Origin: SHVZ01 sp041906305
Lineage (GTDB): Bacteria > Pseudomonadota > Alphaproteobacteria > SHVZ01
Direction of reading: 5' to 3'
Length of the DNA: 64,000 bases
Assembly: GCA_041906305.1 (NCBI GenBank)
Contig: JAYRJL010000008.1
Location: forward strand, 1 to 64,000
Shown: positions 25,735 through 34,081 of the stretch, piece after piece
How the letters are laid out: every line of letters begins with the position of its first letter
Position numbering within the stretch: position 1 is the first letter of the stretch
Program-made: the position numbers and the translations under genes
The notes under the pieces: model-generated
The model's input: the letters and a program-made list of their open reading frames with translations, nothing else
Databases searched by the model: none
What the model was told of the DNA's origin: nothing

Positions 25735-26625
25735 ATGCCCAGATTTTCCGCCCCCGTACACGCGACCTTGCTGATGCTGGCCGCGACCACAGTTTCCGGC
25801 TTCCAGAACTGCCTGATGCGCGTGATCGCCGACCACGGCATCGATGCCTTCCAGATCACGCTGTTCCGGAACCTCTTCGGCCTGATCTCGATCAGCGCGA
25901 TCCTGCTCTGGACCCACCGCCGAATCCCGAGGACGCATTGGTTCTGGCCGATCACGCTGTCGTGTGTCCTGCACGTGGCGTCCATGCTGGCCTTCATCTA
26001 CGGGCTCAGCGTGCTGCCGTTGAACGAGTCGGCAGCGCTCGCCTTCGCCGCGCCCCTCTTCGTCACCATCGGCGCCGCCCTCTTCCTCGGCGAGACCGTG
26101 CGCGCGCGCCGCTGGAGCGCGGTCGCCGCCGGCTTCGTCGGCGTGCTGATCATCCTCAGGCCCGGCTTCATCCCGATCAGCTTCGGCGCGATGATGATCC
26201 TGGTCTCGTGCATGATGGGCGCGGCGGTCACGTTGATGTTCAAGACCTTCGCCGGCAACGAGCGCCCGCAGACCCTGATCTTCTATCAGTGCCTGATCGC
26301 CACGGTTCTCTCCGCGCCCGGCGGCGCCTGGGTCTGGGTGACGCCGAGCTTCCCCATCTTTTTGGCGCTCGCCGCGATCGGCCTGATCGGGACCTTCGGC
26401 TGGCTCTGCTTCCTCGGCGCCTGCAAGCTGATGGACGCGAGCGCCATCCAGCCGATCGAGTTCGTGAAGCTGCCCTCGGTCGCCTTCTTCGCCTACTTCA
26501 TGTTCGGAGAGACGCCCGATCGCTGGGTCTGGCTCGGCGCGGCGGTGATCTTTTCGTCCACCCTCTACATCGCCCATCGCGAGGCGGTGATCGCTCGCCG
26601 GCGCGTGGCCGGCGGCCGGACCTGA
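25735..26625 (+). CDS. EamA/DMT family transporter, copy 1 of 6
   Basis: 296 residues, about ten membrane segments in two EamA repeats. Family core LPLNESAALAFAAPLF and FLGETVRARRW lie in the first half; a second-repeat end DASAIQPIEFVKLPSVAFFAY and the tail GAAVIFSSTLYIAHREAV close the protein. DMT carriers move metabolites such as amino acids, nucleosides or drugs; the substrate is unknown. The ATG at 25735 gives the usual N-terminus; the frame is open further upstream into the DUF1194 start. It is closest by eye to copy 3 (ADHG[IA]DAFQI[TV]LFRNLF). Confidence 0.93.
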   Translation: MPRFSAPVHATLLMLAATTVSGFQNCLMRVIADHGIDAFQITLFRNLFGLISISAILLWTHRRIPRTHWFWPITLSCVLHVASMLAFIYGLSVLPLNESAALAFAAPLFVTIGAALFLGETVRARRWSAVAAGFVGVLIILRPGFIPISFGAMMILVSCMMGAAVTLMFKTFAGNERPQTLIFYQCLIATVLSAPGGAWVWVTPSFPIFLALAAIGLIGTFGWLCFLGACKLMDASAIQPIEFVKLPSVAFFAYFMFGETPDRWVWLGAAVIFSSTLYIAHREAVIARRRVAGGRT

Positions 26626-26628
26626 GCG

Positions 26629-27513
26629 ATGCCGGCTCTCTCGCCCGCCGCGCACGCCGCGGCGCTCAGCCTCTTCGCGGTCTTCCTCGTCGCGCTGCAG
26701 AACAGCCTGATCCGCGTCGTCACCGACAGCGGCATTCACGCCTTCGAGGTCGTCTTCTTCCGCACGCTCTTCGGCCTGCTTTCGGTCGCCGCGGTCATCC
26801 TGTGGAGAGAGCGATCGCTGCCGAGATCGCGATGGGTGGTTCGGGTCGGGGCGACCAGCTTCATCCACCTGATCTCCATGGGCGCGGGCTTCCTCGGCGT
26901 GGCGCTGCTGCCGCTGAACGAGTCGGCCGCGCTCAGCTTCGCGATGCCGCTGTTCGCCACCGTCGGCGCCGCCCTTTTCCTCGGCGAGGATGTGCGCATC
27001 CGCCGCTGGAGCGCCGTGACCATCGGGTTCCTCGGCGTGCTGATCATCGTCCGGCCGGGCTATGTCCCGATCAGCCTCGGCGCCGCCGCGACCCTGTTCG
27101 CGGCCATGCTGGGGGCGGCGATCACGCTGCTCTTCAAGACCTTCGCCGGCGTCGAGCGCGGAACGACCCTCATCTTCTATCAGTGCCTGTTCTCGACCCT
27201 GTTCGGCATCCCCGCGCAATTCTTCGTCTGGGCGACGCCGGACGCCTTCCAGTTCGCGATCCTGGCGGTCAACGGCATCCTCGGCACCATCAGCTGGCTC
27301 TGCTTCCTCCGCGCCTGCACCCTGGTCGACGCCAGCGCGCTGATGCCCTATGAGTTCACGCGCCTGCCTTTCGTCGCGGTCTTCGCCTACCTGATGTTCG
27401 GCGAGATCCCCGACAAATGGGTGTGGCTCGGAGCGGCCATCATCTTCTCCTCGACCCTCTACATCGCCCATCGCGAGGCGGTCGCCGGCCGACGGGCCAG
27501 GGGCGTCCGATGA
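26629..27513 (+). CDS. EamA/DMT family transporter, copy 2 of 6
   Basis: 294 residues with the same ten-segment layout. It has LLPLNESAALSFAMPLF and FLGEDVRIRRW, then DASALMPYEFTRLPFVAVFAY in the second repeat, ending in GAAIIFSSTLYIAHREAV. It starts three bases after copy 1 and its stop overlaps the start of copy 3 by four bases (ATGA). It shares features of both the copy 1/3 pair and the copy 5/6 pair. Substrate unknown. Confidence 0.93.
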   Translation: MPALSPAAHAAALSLFAVFLVALQNSLIRVVTDSGIHAFEVVFFRTLFGLLSVAAVILWRERSLPRSRWVVRVGATSFIHLISMGAGFLGVALLPLNESAALSFAMPLFATVGAALFLGEDVRIRRWSAVTIGFLGVLIIVRPGYVPISLGAAATLFAAMLGAAITLLFKTFAGVERGTTLIFYQCLFSTLFGIPAQFFVWATPDAFQFAILAVNGILGTISWLCFLRACTLVDASALMPYEFTRLPFVAVFAYLMFGEIPDKWVWLGAAIIFSSTLYIAHREAVAGRRARGVR

Positions 27514-28388
27514 ACAGCTCGGTCGTCGCCACCTTCTGGGCGCTGGTTACAATCCTGATCACCGGCACGCAGAACATCACGATCCGGCTGGCCGCAGATC
27601 ACGGCGCCGATGCCTTCCAGATCGTCCTGTTCCGCAACCTGTTCGCCCTCGTCTCGATCGCGCTCATCCTGCTGTGGAGGGAGCGCAACCTGCCGCGGAG
27701 CCGCTTCGCCGGCCTGATCGCGATCGCGTGCGTCGTCCACGTCGCCTCGACCCTCTCGGGCTACTACGGCATCGCCGTGCTGCCGCTGAACGAGTCGGCG
27801 GCGCTGGGATTCGCCATGCCGCTTTTCGCCACTGCCGGCGCCGCCCTCTTCCTCGGCGAGACGGTGCGGGCGCGGCGCTGGAGCGCCGTCGCCGCCGGCC
27901 TCCTCGGCGTCCTGATCATCCTTAGGCCTGGCATCATCCCGGTCAGCCTAGGCGCCTCCATGGTGCTGCTCTCGGCCGCGCTCGGCGCCGTGGTCACGCT
28001 CATGTTCAAGCGCTTCATCGGCGGCGAGCGGGCGATGACCCTGGTCCTCTGGCAGAGCGTGTTCGCGACCTTGTTCTCGATACCGCCGGCTGCGGTGACC
28101 TGGGAGATGCCGACCGGCTTCGCCGCGGCGATGATGATCACCAACGGCGTCCTCGGCACGCTCGGTTGGCTCACCTTCCTTCGTGCCTGCCAGCTGACCG
28201 ACGCCAGCGCGCTGATGCCCTTCGAGTTCCTGCGCCTGCCGGTCGTCGCCGTGTTCGCCTACGTGCTGTTCGCGGAGATCCCCGACCAGTGGGTCTGGCT
28301 CGGCGCGGCGGTGATCTTCTCGTCCACGCTCTACATCGCGCATCGCGAGGCGGTCGTCGCACGCCGCGCATCCGGGGAGCGGTCGTGA
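27510..28388 (+). CDS. EamA/DMT family transporter, copy 3 of 6
   Basis: 292 residues. The core reads LPLNESAALGFAMPLF and FLGETVRARRWSAV, then DASALMPFEFLRLPVVAVFAY, and it ends GAAVIFSSTLYIAHREAVV. The start codon at 27510 overlaps the copy 2 stop (ATGA), and its own stop overlaps the GTG of copy 4 (GTGA). The nucleotide sequence around the FLGETVRARRWSAV motif and at the 3' end is strikingly like copy 1, pointing to recent duplication or gene conversion. Confidence 0.93.
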   Translation: MNSSVVATFWALVTILITGTQNITIRLAADHGADAFQIVLFRNLFALVSIALILLWRERNLPRSRFAGLIAIACVVHVASTLSGYYGIAVLPLNESAALGFAMPLFATAGAALFLGETVRARRWSAVAAGLLGVLIILRPGIIPVSLGASMVLLSAALGAVVTLMFKRFIGGERAMTLVLWQSVFATLFSIPPAAVTWEMPTGFAAAMMITNGVLGTLGWLTFLRACQLTDASALMPFEFLRLPVVAVFAYVLFAEIPDQWVWLGAAVIFSSTLYIAHREAVVARRASGERS

Positions 28389-29260
28389 AGCCGATGGTCC
28401 AGGCCGTGACCCTGATGGTCGCGGCCCAGCTTTCGACCGCCTTCCAGAACGTGGCGATCCGGCTTGCCGCGGACGACGGCATTCACCCGTTCGAGATCGC
28501 CTGGGTGCGCGGCGTCGTGGGATTCGCCATGGTCGCGGCGTTCGTCCTTTGGCGCGAGCGCGCGATCCCGAGGCCGAAGGCGATCGGCCAGCTGGTCGCG
28601 GTCGGCTTCGCGCATGTGGCGGCGATGGTCAGCTTCTTCTACGGCGTGGCGCTGATCCCGCTCAACGAGTCGACCGCGCTCAGCTTCGCCGCTCCGCTGT
28701 GCGCGACGATCGGTGCCGCCCTCTTCCTCGGCGAGACCGTCCGGCTCCGGCGCTGGATCGCGGTGATGATCGGCTTCCTCGGCGTGCTGATCGTGCTTCG
28801 CCCCGGCATGGTGCCGATCGGGCTCGGCATCGCGCTCGTGCTCTTCTCGACCGTCGCCTTCGCCGTGGTGACGCTGCTGTTCCGCAATCTCTCCAAGACC
28901 GATCCGCCGACGACGATCGTCTTCTACCAGAGCCTGTTCTTCTCGATCGTCACCCTGGCGCCGGCGGCGCCGGTGCTGGTCGTGCCGTCGGCCTATGCCT
29001 TCCTGATGATGGTATTGGTCGCGATCCTCGGCACCTTCGGCATGTTCGCCTATACGCGGGCGTTCGCGATCGCCGAGGCGTCGGCGATCCTGCCGATCGA
29101 GTTCGCCCGCCTTCCCTTCATTGCCGTCATCGCCTTCCTGGTGTTCGGCGAGCAGCCGGACCGGTGGGTCTGGCTGGGGGCGGCGGTCATCTTCGGGTCC
29201 ACCCTCTACATCGCGCACCGCGAGGCCTCCGTCGCCCGCCGCGCCGAGGCCGGGCCATGA
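28385..29260 (+). CDS. EamA/DMT family transporter, copy 4 of 6
   Basis: 291 residues from a GTG at 28385 that overlaps the previous stop; an ATG nine bases on is the alternative. The core reads IPLNESTALSFAAPLC and FLGETVRLRRWIAV; the end reads GAAVIFGSTLYIAHREAS. The second repeat differs most from the other copies (AIAEASAILPIEFARLPFIAV). The stop overlaps copy 5 by four bases. Substrate unknown; the divergence suggests a different specificity or subunit role. Confidence 0.92.
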   Translation: MKPMVQAVTLMVAAQLSTAFQNVAIRLAADDGIHPFEIAWVRGVVGFAMVAAFVLWRERAIPRPKAIGQLVAVGFAHVAAMVSFFYGVALIPLNESTALSFAAPLCATIGAALFLGETVRLRRWIAVMIGFLGVLIVLRPGMVPIGLGIALVLFSTVAFAVVTLLFRNLSKTDPPTTIVFYQSLFFSIVTLAPAAPVLVVPSAYAFLMMVLVAILGTFGMFAYTRAFAIAEASAILPIEFARLPFIAVIAFLVFGEQPDRWVWLGAAVIFGSTLYIAHREASVARRAEAGP

Positions 29261-30141
29261 TCCGCCTGAGCCCGCTGATCAAGGCGGTCCTGCTGATGGG
29301 AACGGCGGCAGCGCTGACCGCCGCGCAGAACACCCTGATCCGCTTCCTCGGCGACAGCGGCATCCATCCGTTCGAGATCGCCTTCTTCCGCTGCGTCTTC
29401 GGCCTGCTCACCGTGGCGCCGCTGGTCTTCTGGACCGAGCGCGCCTGGCCGCGCACGCGCGCGGCGAAGCCGCTGGCCGCCTCCGGCCTGTTCCATTTCA
29501 CGGCGATGATCTGCTTCTTCACCGGCGTGACGCTGATTCCTCTGAACGAGTCGGCGGCGCTGACCTTCGCCGGCCCCCTGTTCGCCACGGTCGGCGCCGC
29601 GATCTTTCTCGGCGAGAACGTGCGTGCACGCCGCTGGGCGGCGATCGTCATCGGCTTCGCGGGCGTGCTGATCGTGCTTCGCCCGGGCGCCGTTCCGGTC
29701 AGCCTCGGCGCCGCGCTGGTGCTCTTCGCCAACATCTCATTCGCCGGCGTCTCGCTGCTGGTGAAGAAGATGTCGGGGACCGAGAAGGCGACGACCGTGG
29801 TCTTCTACCAGACGCTGATCGTGATGATGCTGACCTTCCCGCTGGCGCTCTGGCACTGGCGGACGCCGACACCCTACGAGCTCTTGCTGGTCGCGACCCT
29901 GGGCGCGCTCTGCACCGCCGGCTGGCTCTGCTTCACCCGTGCCTTCGCGCTGGCCGACGCCTCGGCCATCCTGCCGCTCGAGTTCACGCGCCTGCCCTTC
30001 GTCGCCGTCCTCGCCTACGTCGTCTTCGGCGAGGTGCCGGACAAATGGGTCTGGATCGGCGCCGCGGTGATCTTCGGCTCGACCCTCTATATCGCCCATC
30101 GCGAGCATGCGGCGCATCGCCGGGCACAGGAGCGGCGGTGA
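29257..30141 (+). CDS. EamA/DMT family transporter, copy 5 of 6
   Basis: 294 residues. The N-terminal GIHPFEIAFFRC, ERAWPRT and CFFTGVTLIPLNESAAL stretches and the central VKKMSGTEKATTVVFYQ are nearly the same as in copy 6, so these two form the closest pair. The second repeat has LADASAILPLEFTRLPFVAV. It ends GAAVIFGSTLYIAHREHAAHRR. Its stop overlaps the GTG of copy 6 by four bases. Confidence 0.93.
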   Translation: MIRLSPLIKAVLLMGTAAALTAAQNTLIRFLGDSGIHPFEIAFFRCVFGLLTVAPLVFWTERAWPRTRAAKPLAASGLFHFTAMICFFTGVTLIPLNESAALTFAGPLFATVGAAIFLGENVRARRWAAIVIGFAGVLIVLRPGAVPVSLGAALVLFANISFAGVSLLVKKMSGTEKATTVVFYQTLIVMMLTFPLALWHWRTPTPYELLLVATLGALCTAGWLCFTRAFALADASAILPLEFTRLPFVAVLAYVVFGEVPDKWVWIGAAVIFGSTLYIAHREHAAHRRAQERR

Positions 30142-31064
30142 CCTTGAGCCCCCTCATCGTCGCCGTCTCGCTGATGACCTTGTCGGCGACGACCATCGCC
30201 GTCGGCAATACGCTGATCCGCTCGCTCGGCGACATCGGCATCCATCCGTTCGAGATCGCGTTCTTCCGCTGCGCCTTCGGCTTCGCCACGATCGCGCCCA
30301 TCGTGCTGTGGAAGGAGCGTGCGTGGCCGAGGACCACGGCGGTGAAGCCGCTGGTCGCCTCCGGCCTCTGCCACTACGCCTCGATGCTCTGCTTCTTCAC
30401 CGGCGTCACGCTGATGCCACTGAACGAGTCCGCGGCCTTGAGCTTCGCGACGCCGCTCTTCGCCACCATCGGCGTGGCGCTCTTCCTCGGCGAGACGGTG
30501 CGCGCCAGGCGGTGGACCGCGATCGCCGTCGGATTCGCCGGTGTCCTGATCGTGCTCCGCCCGGGTGCCGTGCCGCTCGGCTTCGGGCCGGTTCTCGTCA
30601 TCCTCTCGACCGTCACCTTCGCCGGCGTCACCGTGTTGGTGAAGATGATGTCGGGCAAGGAAAAGACGACGACTGTCGTGTTCTACCAGAGCCTGACCGT
30701 CATGCTTCTGACGGCACCGCTGGCCGTGTGGCACTGGACGACGCCGTCATGGCCGGCCTTCCTGGCGCTGGCGACCTTAGGTGCGCTCAGCACGCTCGGC
30801 TGGCTCTGCTTCACGCGAGCTTTCGCGCTCGCCGACGCGTCGGCGATCCTGCCGTTCGAGTTCACGCGCATGCCCTTCATCGCGATCCTCGCCTACCTGG
30901 TCCTGGGCGAGGTTCCGGACAAATGGGTCTGGCTGGGTGCGGCGGTGATCTTCGCCTCGAACCTCTACATCGCGCAGCGCGAGCATGCCGCGCACCGACG
31001 CGAGCAGCTGGGGCGCGAGCAGCTGGGGCGCGATCAGATCCAGCGGCGGACCGACGCGCAGTAG
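30138..31064 (+). CDS. EamA/DMT family transporter, copy 6 of 6, with extended repeat-bearing tail
   Basis: 308 residues from a GTG at 30138 overlapping the copy 5 stop. Near-identical blocks with copy 5 include IGIHPFEIAFFRC, KMMSGKEKTTTVVFYQ and LADASAILPFEFTRMPFIAI. After the common end IAQREHAAHRR there is an extra charged tail in which REQLG occurs twice, encoded by a perfect tandem 15-bp repeat. The last 31 bases run over the 3' end of the convergent methyltransferase gene. Confidence 0.93.
   Translation: MTLSPLIVAVSLMTLSATTIAVGNTLIRSLGDIGIHPFEIAFFRCAFGFATIAPIVLWKERAWPRTTAVKPLVASGLCHYASMLCFFTGVTLMPLNESAALSFATPLFATIGVALFLGETVRARRWTAIAVGFAGVLIVLRPGAVPLGFGPVLVILSTVTFAGVTVLVKMMSGKEKTTTVVFYQSLTVMLLTAPLAVWHWTTPSWPAFLALATLGALSTLGWLCFTRAFALADASAILPFEFTRMPFIAILAYLVLGEVPDKWVWLGAAVIFASNLYIAQREHAAHRREQLGREQLGRDQIQRRTDAQ
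31001..31030 (+). repeat. Two perfect tandem copies of a 15-bp unit
   Basis: The unit CGAGCAGCTGGGGCG occurs at 31001-31015 and again at 31016-31030, followed by a degenerate partial copy (CGATCAGATC). It encodes the duplicated REQLG at the C-terminus of EamA copy 6 and sits just before the overlap with the convergent gene. Slippage here would change the tail length by five residues without a frameshift. Confidence 0.9.
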
Positions 31065-31501
31065 GTGCGGTAGGCGTCCCCGAACTTGCCCTCGAGGTAC
31101 CGCTCCTCGCGGCCGATCACACCGAAGCGCATGACGATCAGCACCGGCGCCAGCAGGACGACCGGCCACCAGCTGCCAAAGGCGAGCGCCAGGCCCAGGT
31201 AGACGAGCGTCAGGGCCAGGTAGATCGGGTTGCGCGAGAAGCGGTAAGGGCCCGTGGTCACCAGCGCCGTCGTCGGCATCCAGGTCGGCACGTTGGTGCC
31301 GGCGGCCTTGAAACGGACGAAGCAGAGCGTGAGCAGGACAAGGCCCGCCAACAGCGCGAGGCCAGCCGTCGGCAGGCGCGCCGCGAAGTCCGGAAGCGGT
31401 GCCGGGAAGGCAAGATCGATCAGGCCGCCGAGGAACAGCGTGCCGAGATAGAGGACAGGCGGCCTGACGGCGACGCCGGCGGTGTCGGCGCCGCCGCTCA
31501 C
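31034..31501 (-). CDS. Isoprenylcysteine carboxyl methyltransferase-like integral membrane protein
   Basis: 155 residues with four to five hydrophobic segments. The C-terminal half has the ICMT/PEMT-like signature LVTTGPYRFSRNPIYLAL and the terminal EERYLEGKFGDAYRTYC. Bacterial members probably methylate lipids or small substrates with SAM; the target is unknown. The start is GTG at 31501, overlapping the stop of the Spy-like gene by four bases. The 3' end overlaps EamA copy 6 on the other strand by 31 bases. Confidence 0.87.
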   Translation of the reverse strand: MSGGADTAGVAVRPPVLYLGTLFLGGLIDLAFPAPLPDFAARLPTAGLALLAGLVLLTLCFVRFKAAGTNVPTWMPTTALVTTGPYRFSRNPIYLALTLVYLGLALAFGSWWPVVLLAPVLIVMRFGVIGREERYLEGKFGDAYRTYCASVRRWI

Positions 31502-31959
31502 AGGGACCTCGTCAGCAGCCGGTCGAGACGCGCCCGCTGGTCCGGTTCCAGGGCTCCATGGAGCGCCTCGATATGCGGGCGGATCGCCCTGACCGCCGCG
31601 AGTCCGGCCTCGAGGCCGGCTTCGAGCCGGCGGAACTCTCCCGGCACGTCAGCGCGGACACTTTCGCAGGCGACTTTCAGGTTGCGTCCGGCCGTCTCGA
31701 CCGCTTCGGCGAGCCGCGCCCAGGCGTCCTGCTGCTCGGGCTTGAGCGCCAGATGCGCCTCGACGAAAGCCATGGCTTGGCCGAGCCGGGCGCCATCACC
31801 TCCGCACCAGTCCTGCTGGTGGCGGGCGTGCCGGGCATGCCCCCAGCCCTGCCAGCCGTCGTGGTTTCCGCTATGCCACGAAGCGGCAGCGATCGTCGGA
31901 GCTGCGCCGACGCAGGCGGCAGCGGCCAATGCGATGCGGCTTCTGCGTGTCCAAAACAT
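31498..31959 (-). CDS. Spy/CpxP-like periplasmic protein (LTXXQ-type)
   Basis: 153 residues with an N-terminal signal peptide (MFWTRRSRIALAAAACVGAAPTIAAA), a His/Trp/Gly-rich segment (WHSGNHDGWQGWGHARHARH) that could bind metal, and two helical repeats resembling LTXXQ motifs (LKPEQQDAWARL and LEPDQRARLDRL). Spy proteins are stress-induced ATP-independent periplasmic chaperones. A strong AAGGAGG precedes the ATG. It lies downstream of a marR gene, with a palindrome in the gap. Confidence 0.78.
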   Translation of the reverse strand: MFWTRRSRIALAAAACVGAAPTIAAASWHSGNHDGWQGWGHARHARHQQDWCGGDGARLGQAMAFVEAHLALKPEQQDAWARLAEAVETAGRNLKVACESVRADVPGEFRRLEAGLEAGLAAVRAIRPHIEALHGALEPDQRARLDRLLTRSL

Positions 31960-31992
31960 CGATGCACCTCCTTGCTGGGGAGGAACGTATAT

Positions 31993-32013
31993 ATTGACAA
32001 CTTAGTTGTCAAT
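31993..32013. promoter_or_regulatory. Perfect palindrome at the marR/spy junction, probable MarR operator
   Basis: ATTGACAACT-T-AGTTGTCAAT is a perfect inverted repeat with 10-base arms and a 1-base centre, the size and shape of a MarR-type operator. It overlaps the marR stop codon and lies 34 bases before the spy-like ATG. The arm contains TTGACA, so the site also overlaps a possible -35 element for the spy-like operon. Confidence 0.65.
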
Positions 32014-32457
32014 ATCGTTGTTCGACAGTCTCTCTCTCAATCGCGCAAGCACGTCGGCGGCAACCGCCACCTTCTTCGCGTCGAGGCCGTGGCCGAGCTC
32101 GTCGGCAAGCGCCTGGATGCGGCCGGACACCGCCTTGTAGCGGGCTCGGCCGGAAGCGGTGAGGCGCACCAGCTTGGAGCGCCTGTGCTCGGGATTCTCG
32201 ACGAATTCGACCAGGCCCTCGGCGGCCAGCTCGTCGGCGAGCTTCTGGATGTGCTGGCGCGAGACCGGACGCGCCCGGGCGATCATGGGCACGGTCTGCG
32301 GCCCGCCTTCGGCGAGGCTCCGCATCAGGCCCCAGCTTCCGCCGCCGCCGGGCGTGACCGCCCCCTCCTCGGCGCCGATGGCGCGGAGCCGATGAAAGGT
32401 CTGCAGGACTTCGAGCATGAGGCGAAAGACCGCCTCGCCTTCGGGCGTCGGCGCCAT
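32002..32457 (-). CDS. MarR family transcriptional regulator
   Basis: 151 residues with a winged helix. The recognition helix region is ARARPVSRQHIQKLADEL, and the wing is GLVEFVENPEHRRSKLVRLT, a standard MarR pattern. The C-terminus (RLRERLSNNDIDN) is encoded across a perfect palindrome that is probably its own or its downstream target's operator. It starts 11 bases after the ABC ATPase gene and is followed by the Spy-like and ICMT-like genes, its likely targets. Confidence 0.93.
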   Translation of the reverse strand: MAPTPEGEAVFRLMLEVLQTFHRLRAIGAEEGAVTPGGGGSWGLMRSLAEGGPQTVPMIARARPVSRQHIQKLADELAAEGLVEFVENPEHRRSKLVRLTASGRARYKAVSGRIQALADELGHGLDAKKVAVAADVLARLRERLSNNDIDN

Positions 32458-32468
32458 GTGCGCCGCCT

Positions 32469-33250
<782 letters not shown>

Positions 33251-33251
<1 letters not shown>

Positions 33252-34081
33252 CAGAGTGCCCAGGCCGGATCGCGGACCAGCGTCGAGAGATGCTTGCGGC
33301 GCTCGCCGAGGCGCGGCAGCGAGGCGAGCAGGCCCTGAGTATAGGGATGCTTCGCCTGGCGCAGCTCGGAGGCCTTGCACTCCTCGACGATCCGCCCGGC
33401 ATACATGATCAGCACACGGTCGCAGAAGGTCGCGACCAGGTTGAGATCGTGGCTGATGAACATCAGCCCGAGGCCGCGCCGCGAGACCAGGTCGTCGAGG
33501 ATCGCCAGCACCTGCATGCGGACGGTGACGTCGAGGGCCGAGGTCGGCTCGTCGGCAATCAGCAGCTTCGGATCGGGCACCAGCATCATCGCGATCATGA
33601 TCCGCTGGCCCATGCCGCCCGAGACCTCGTGCGGGTAGAGATCGTAGACGCGCTGCGGGTTGCGGATCTGCACCGCCTCCAGCATCGCCATGACGCGCTC
33701 GCGCGCCTCCTTCCGGTTGATGCCGGAAGGCAGCGCCTCGGAGATCTGGTCGCCGACACGCATCACCGGATCCAGCGAGAACTTGGGGTCCTGCAGGATC
33801 ATGCCGATGCGCTTGCCGCGCACCGCCAGCATGTCGGTCTCGGTCGCGCGGGCGAGATCCAGCTCCTCGAACTGCATCTTCTTCGCGGTGACGGTGCCGT
33901 TGCCGGGCGTGAGCTTGAGGATGGCGCGACCCGTCGCGGACTTGCCGGAGCCGGACTCGCCGACGATGCCGACCTTCTCCTTGCCGACGGAGAAGGAGAT
34001 GTCGCGCACCGCACGCACCATGCGGTGCGGCGTCTTGAAGGTGACGCTGAGGTCCTGGACGTCGAGAAGGGGCTGGGTCAT
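33251..34081 (-). CDS. Dipeptide/oligopeptide ABC transporter ATP-binding protein (DppD type)
   Basis: 276 residues. Walker A GESGSGKSA, the signature VSGGMGQRI (M in place of the usual R or Q), Walker B LLIADEPTSALD and the switch SHDLN are present. The C-terminal HPYTQGLLASLP is diagnostic of peptide/nickel ATPases. It begins within the end of the DppC-type permease gene (four-base overlap) and is followed immediately by the second ATPase. Confidence 0.95.

Noticed and set aside
25546..27471. A long minus-strand open frame opposite the EamA genes
   Set aside because: Composition is that of a mirror frame (Arg, Glu, Asp, Gly, His repeats) with no hydrophobic segments or domain; the transporter genes are clear.
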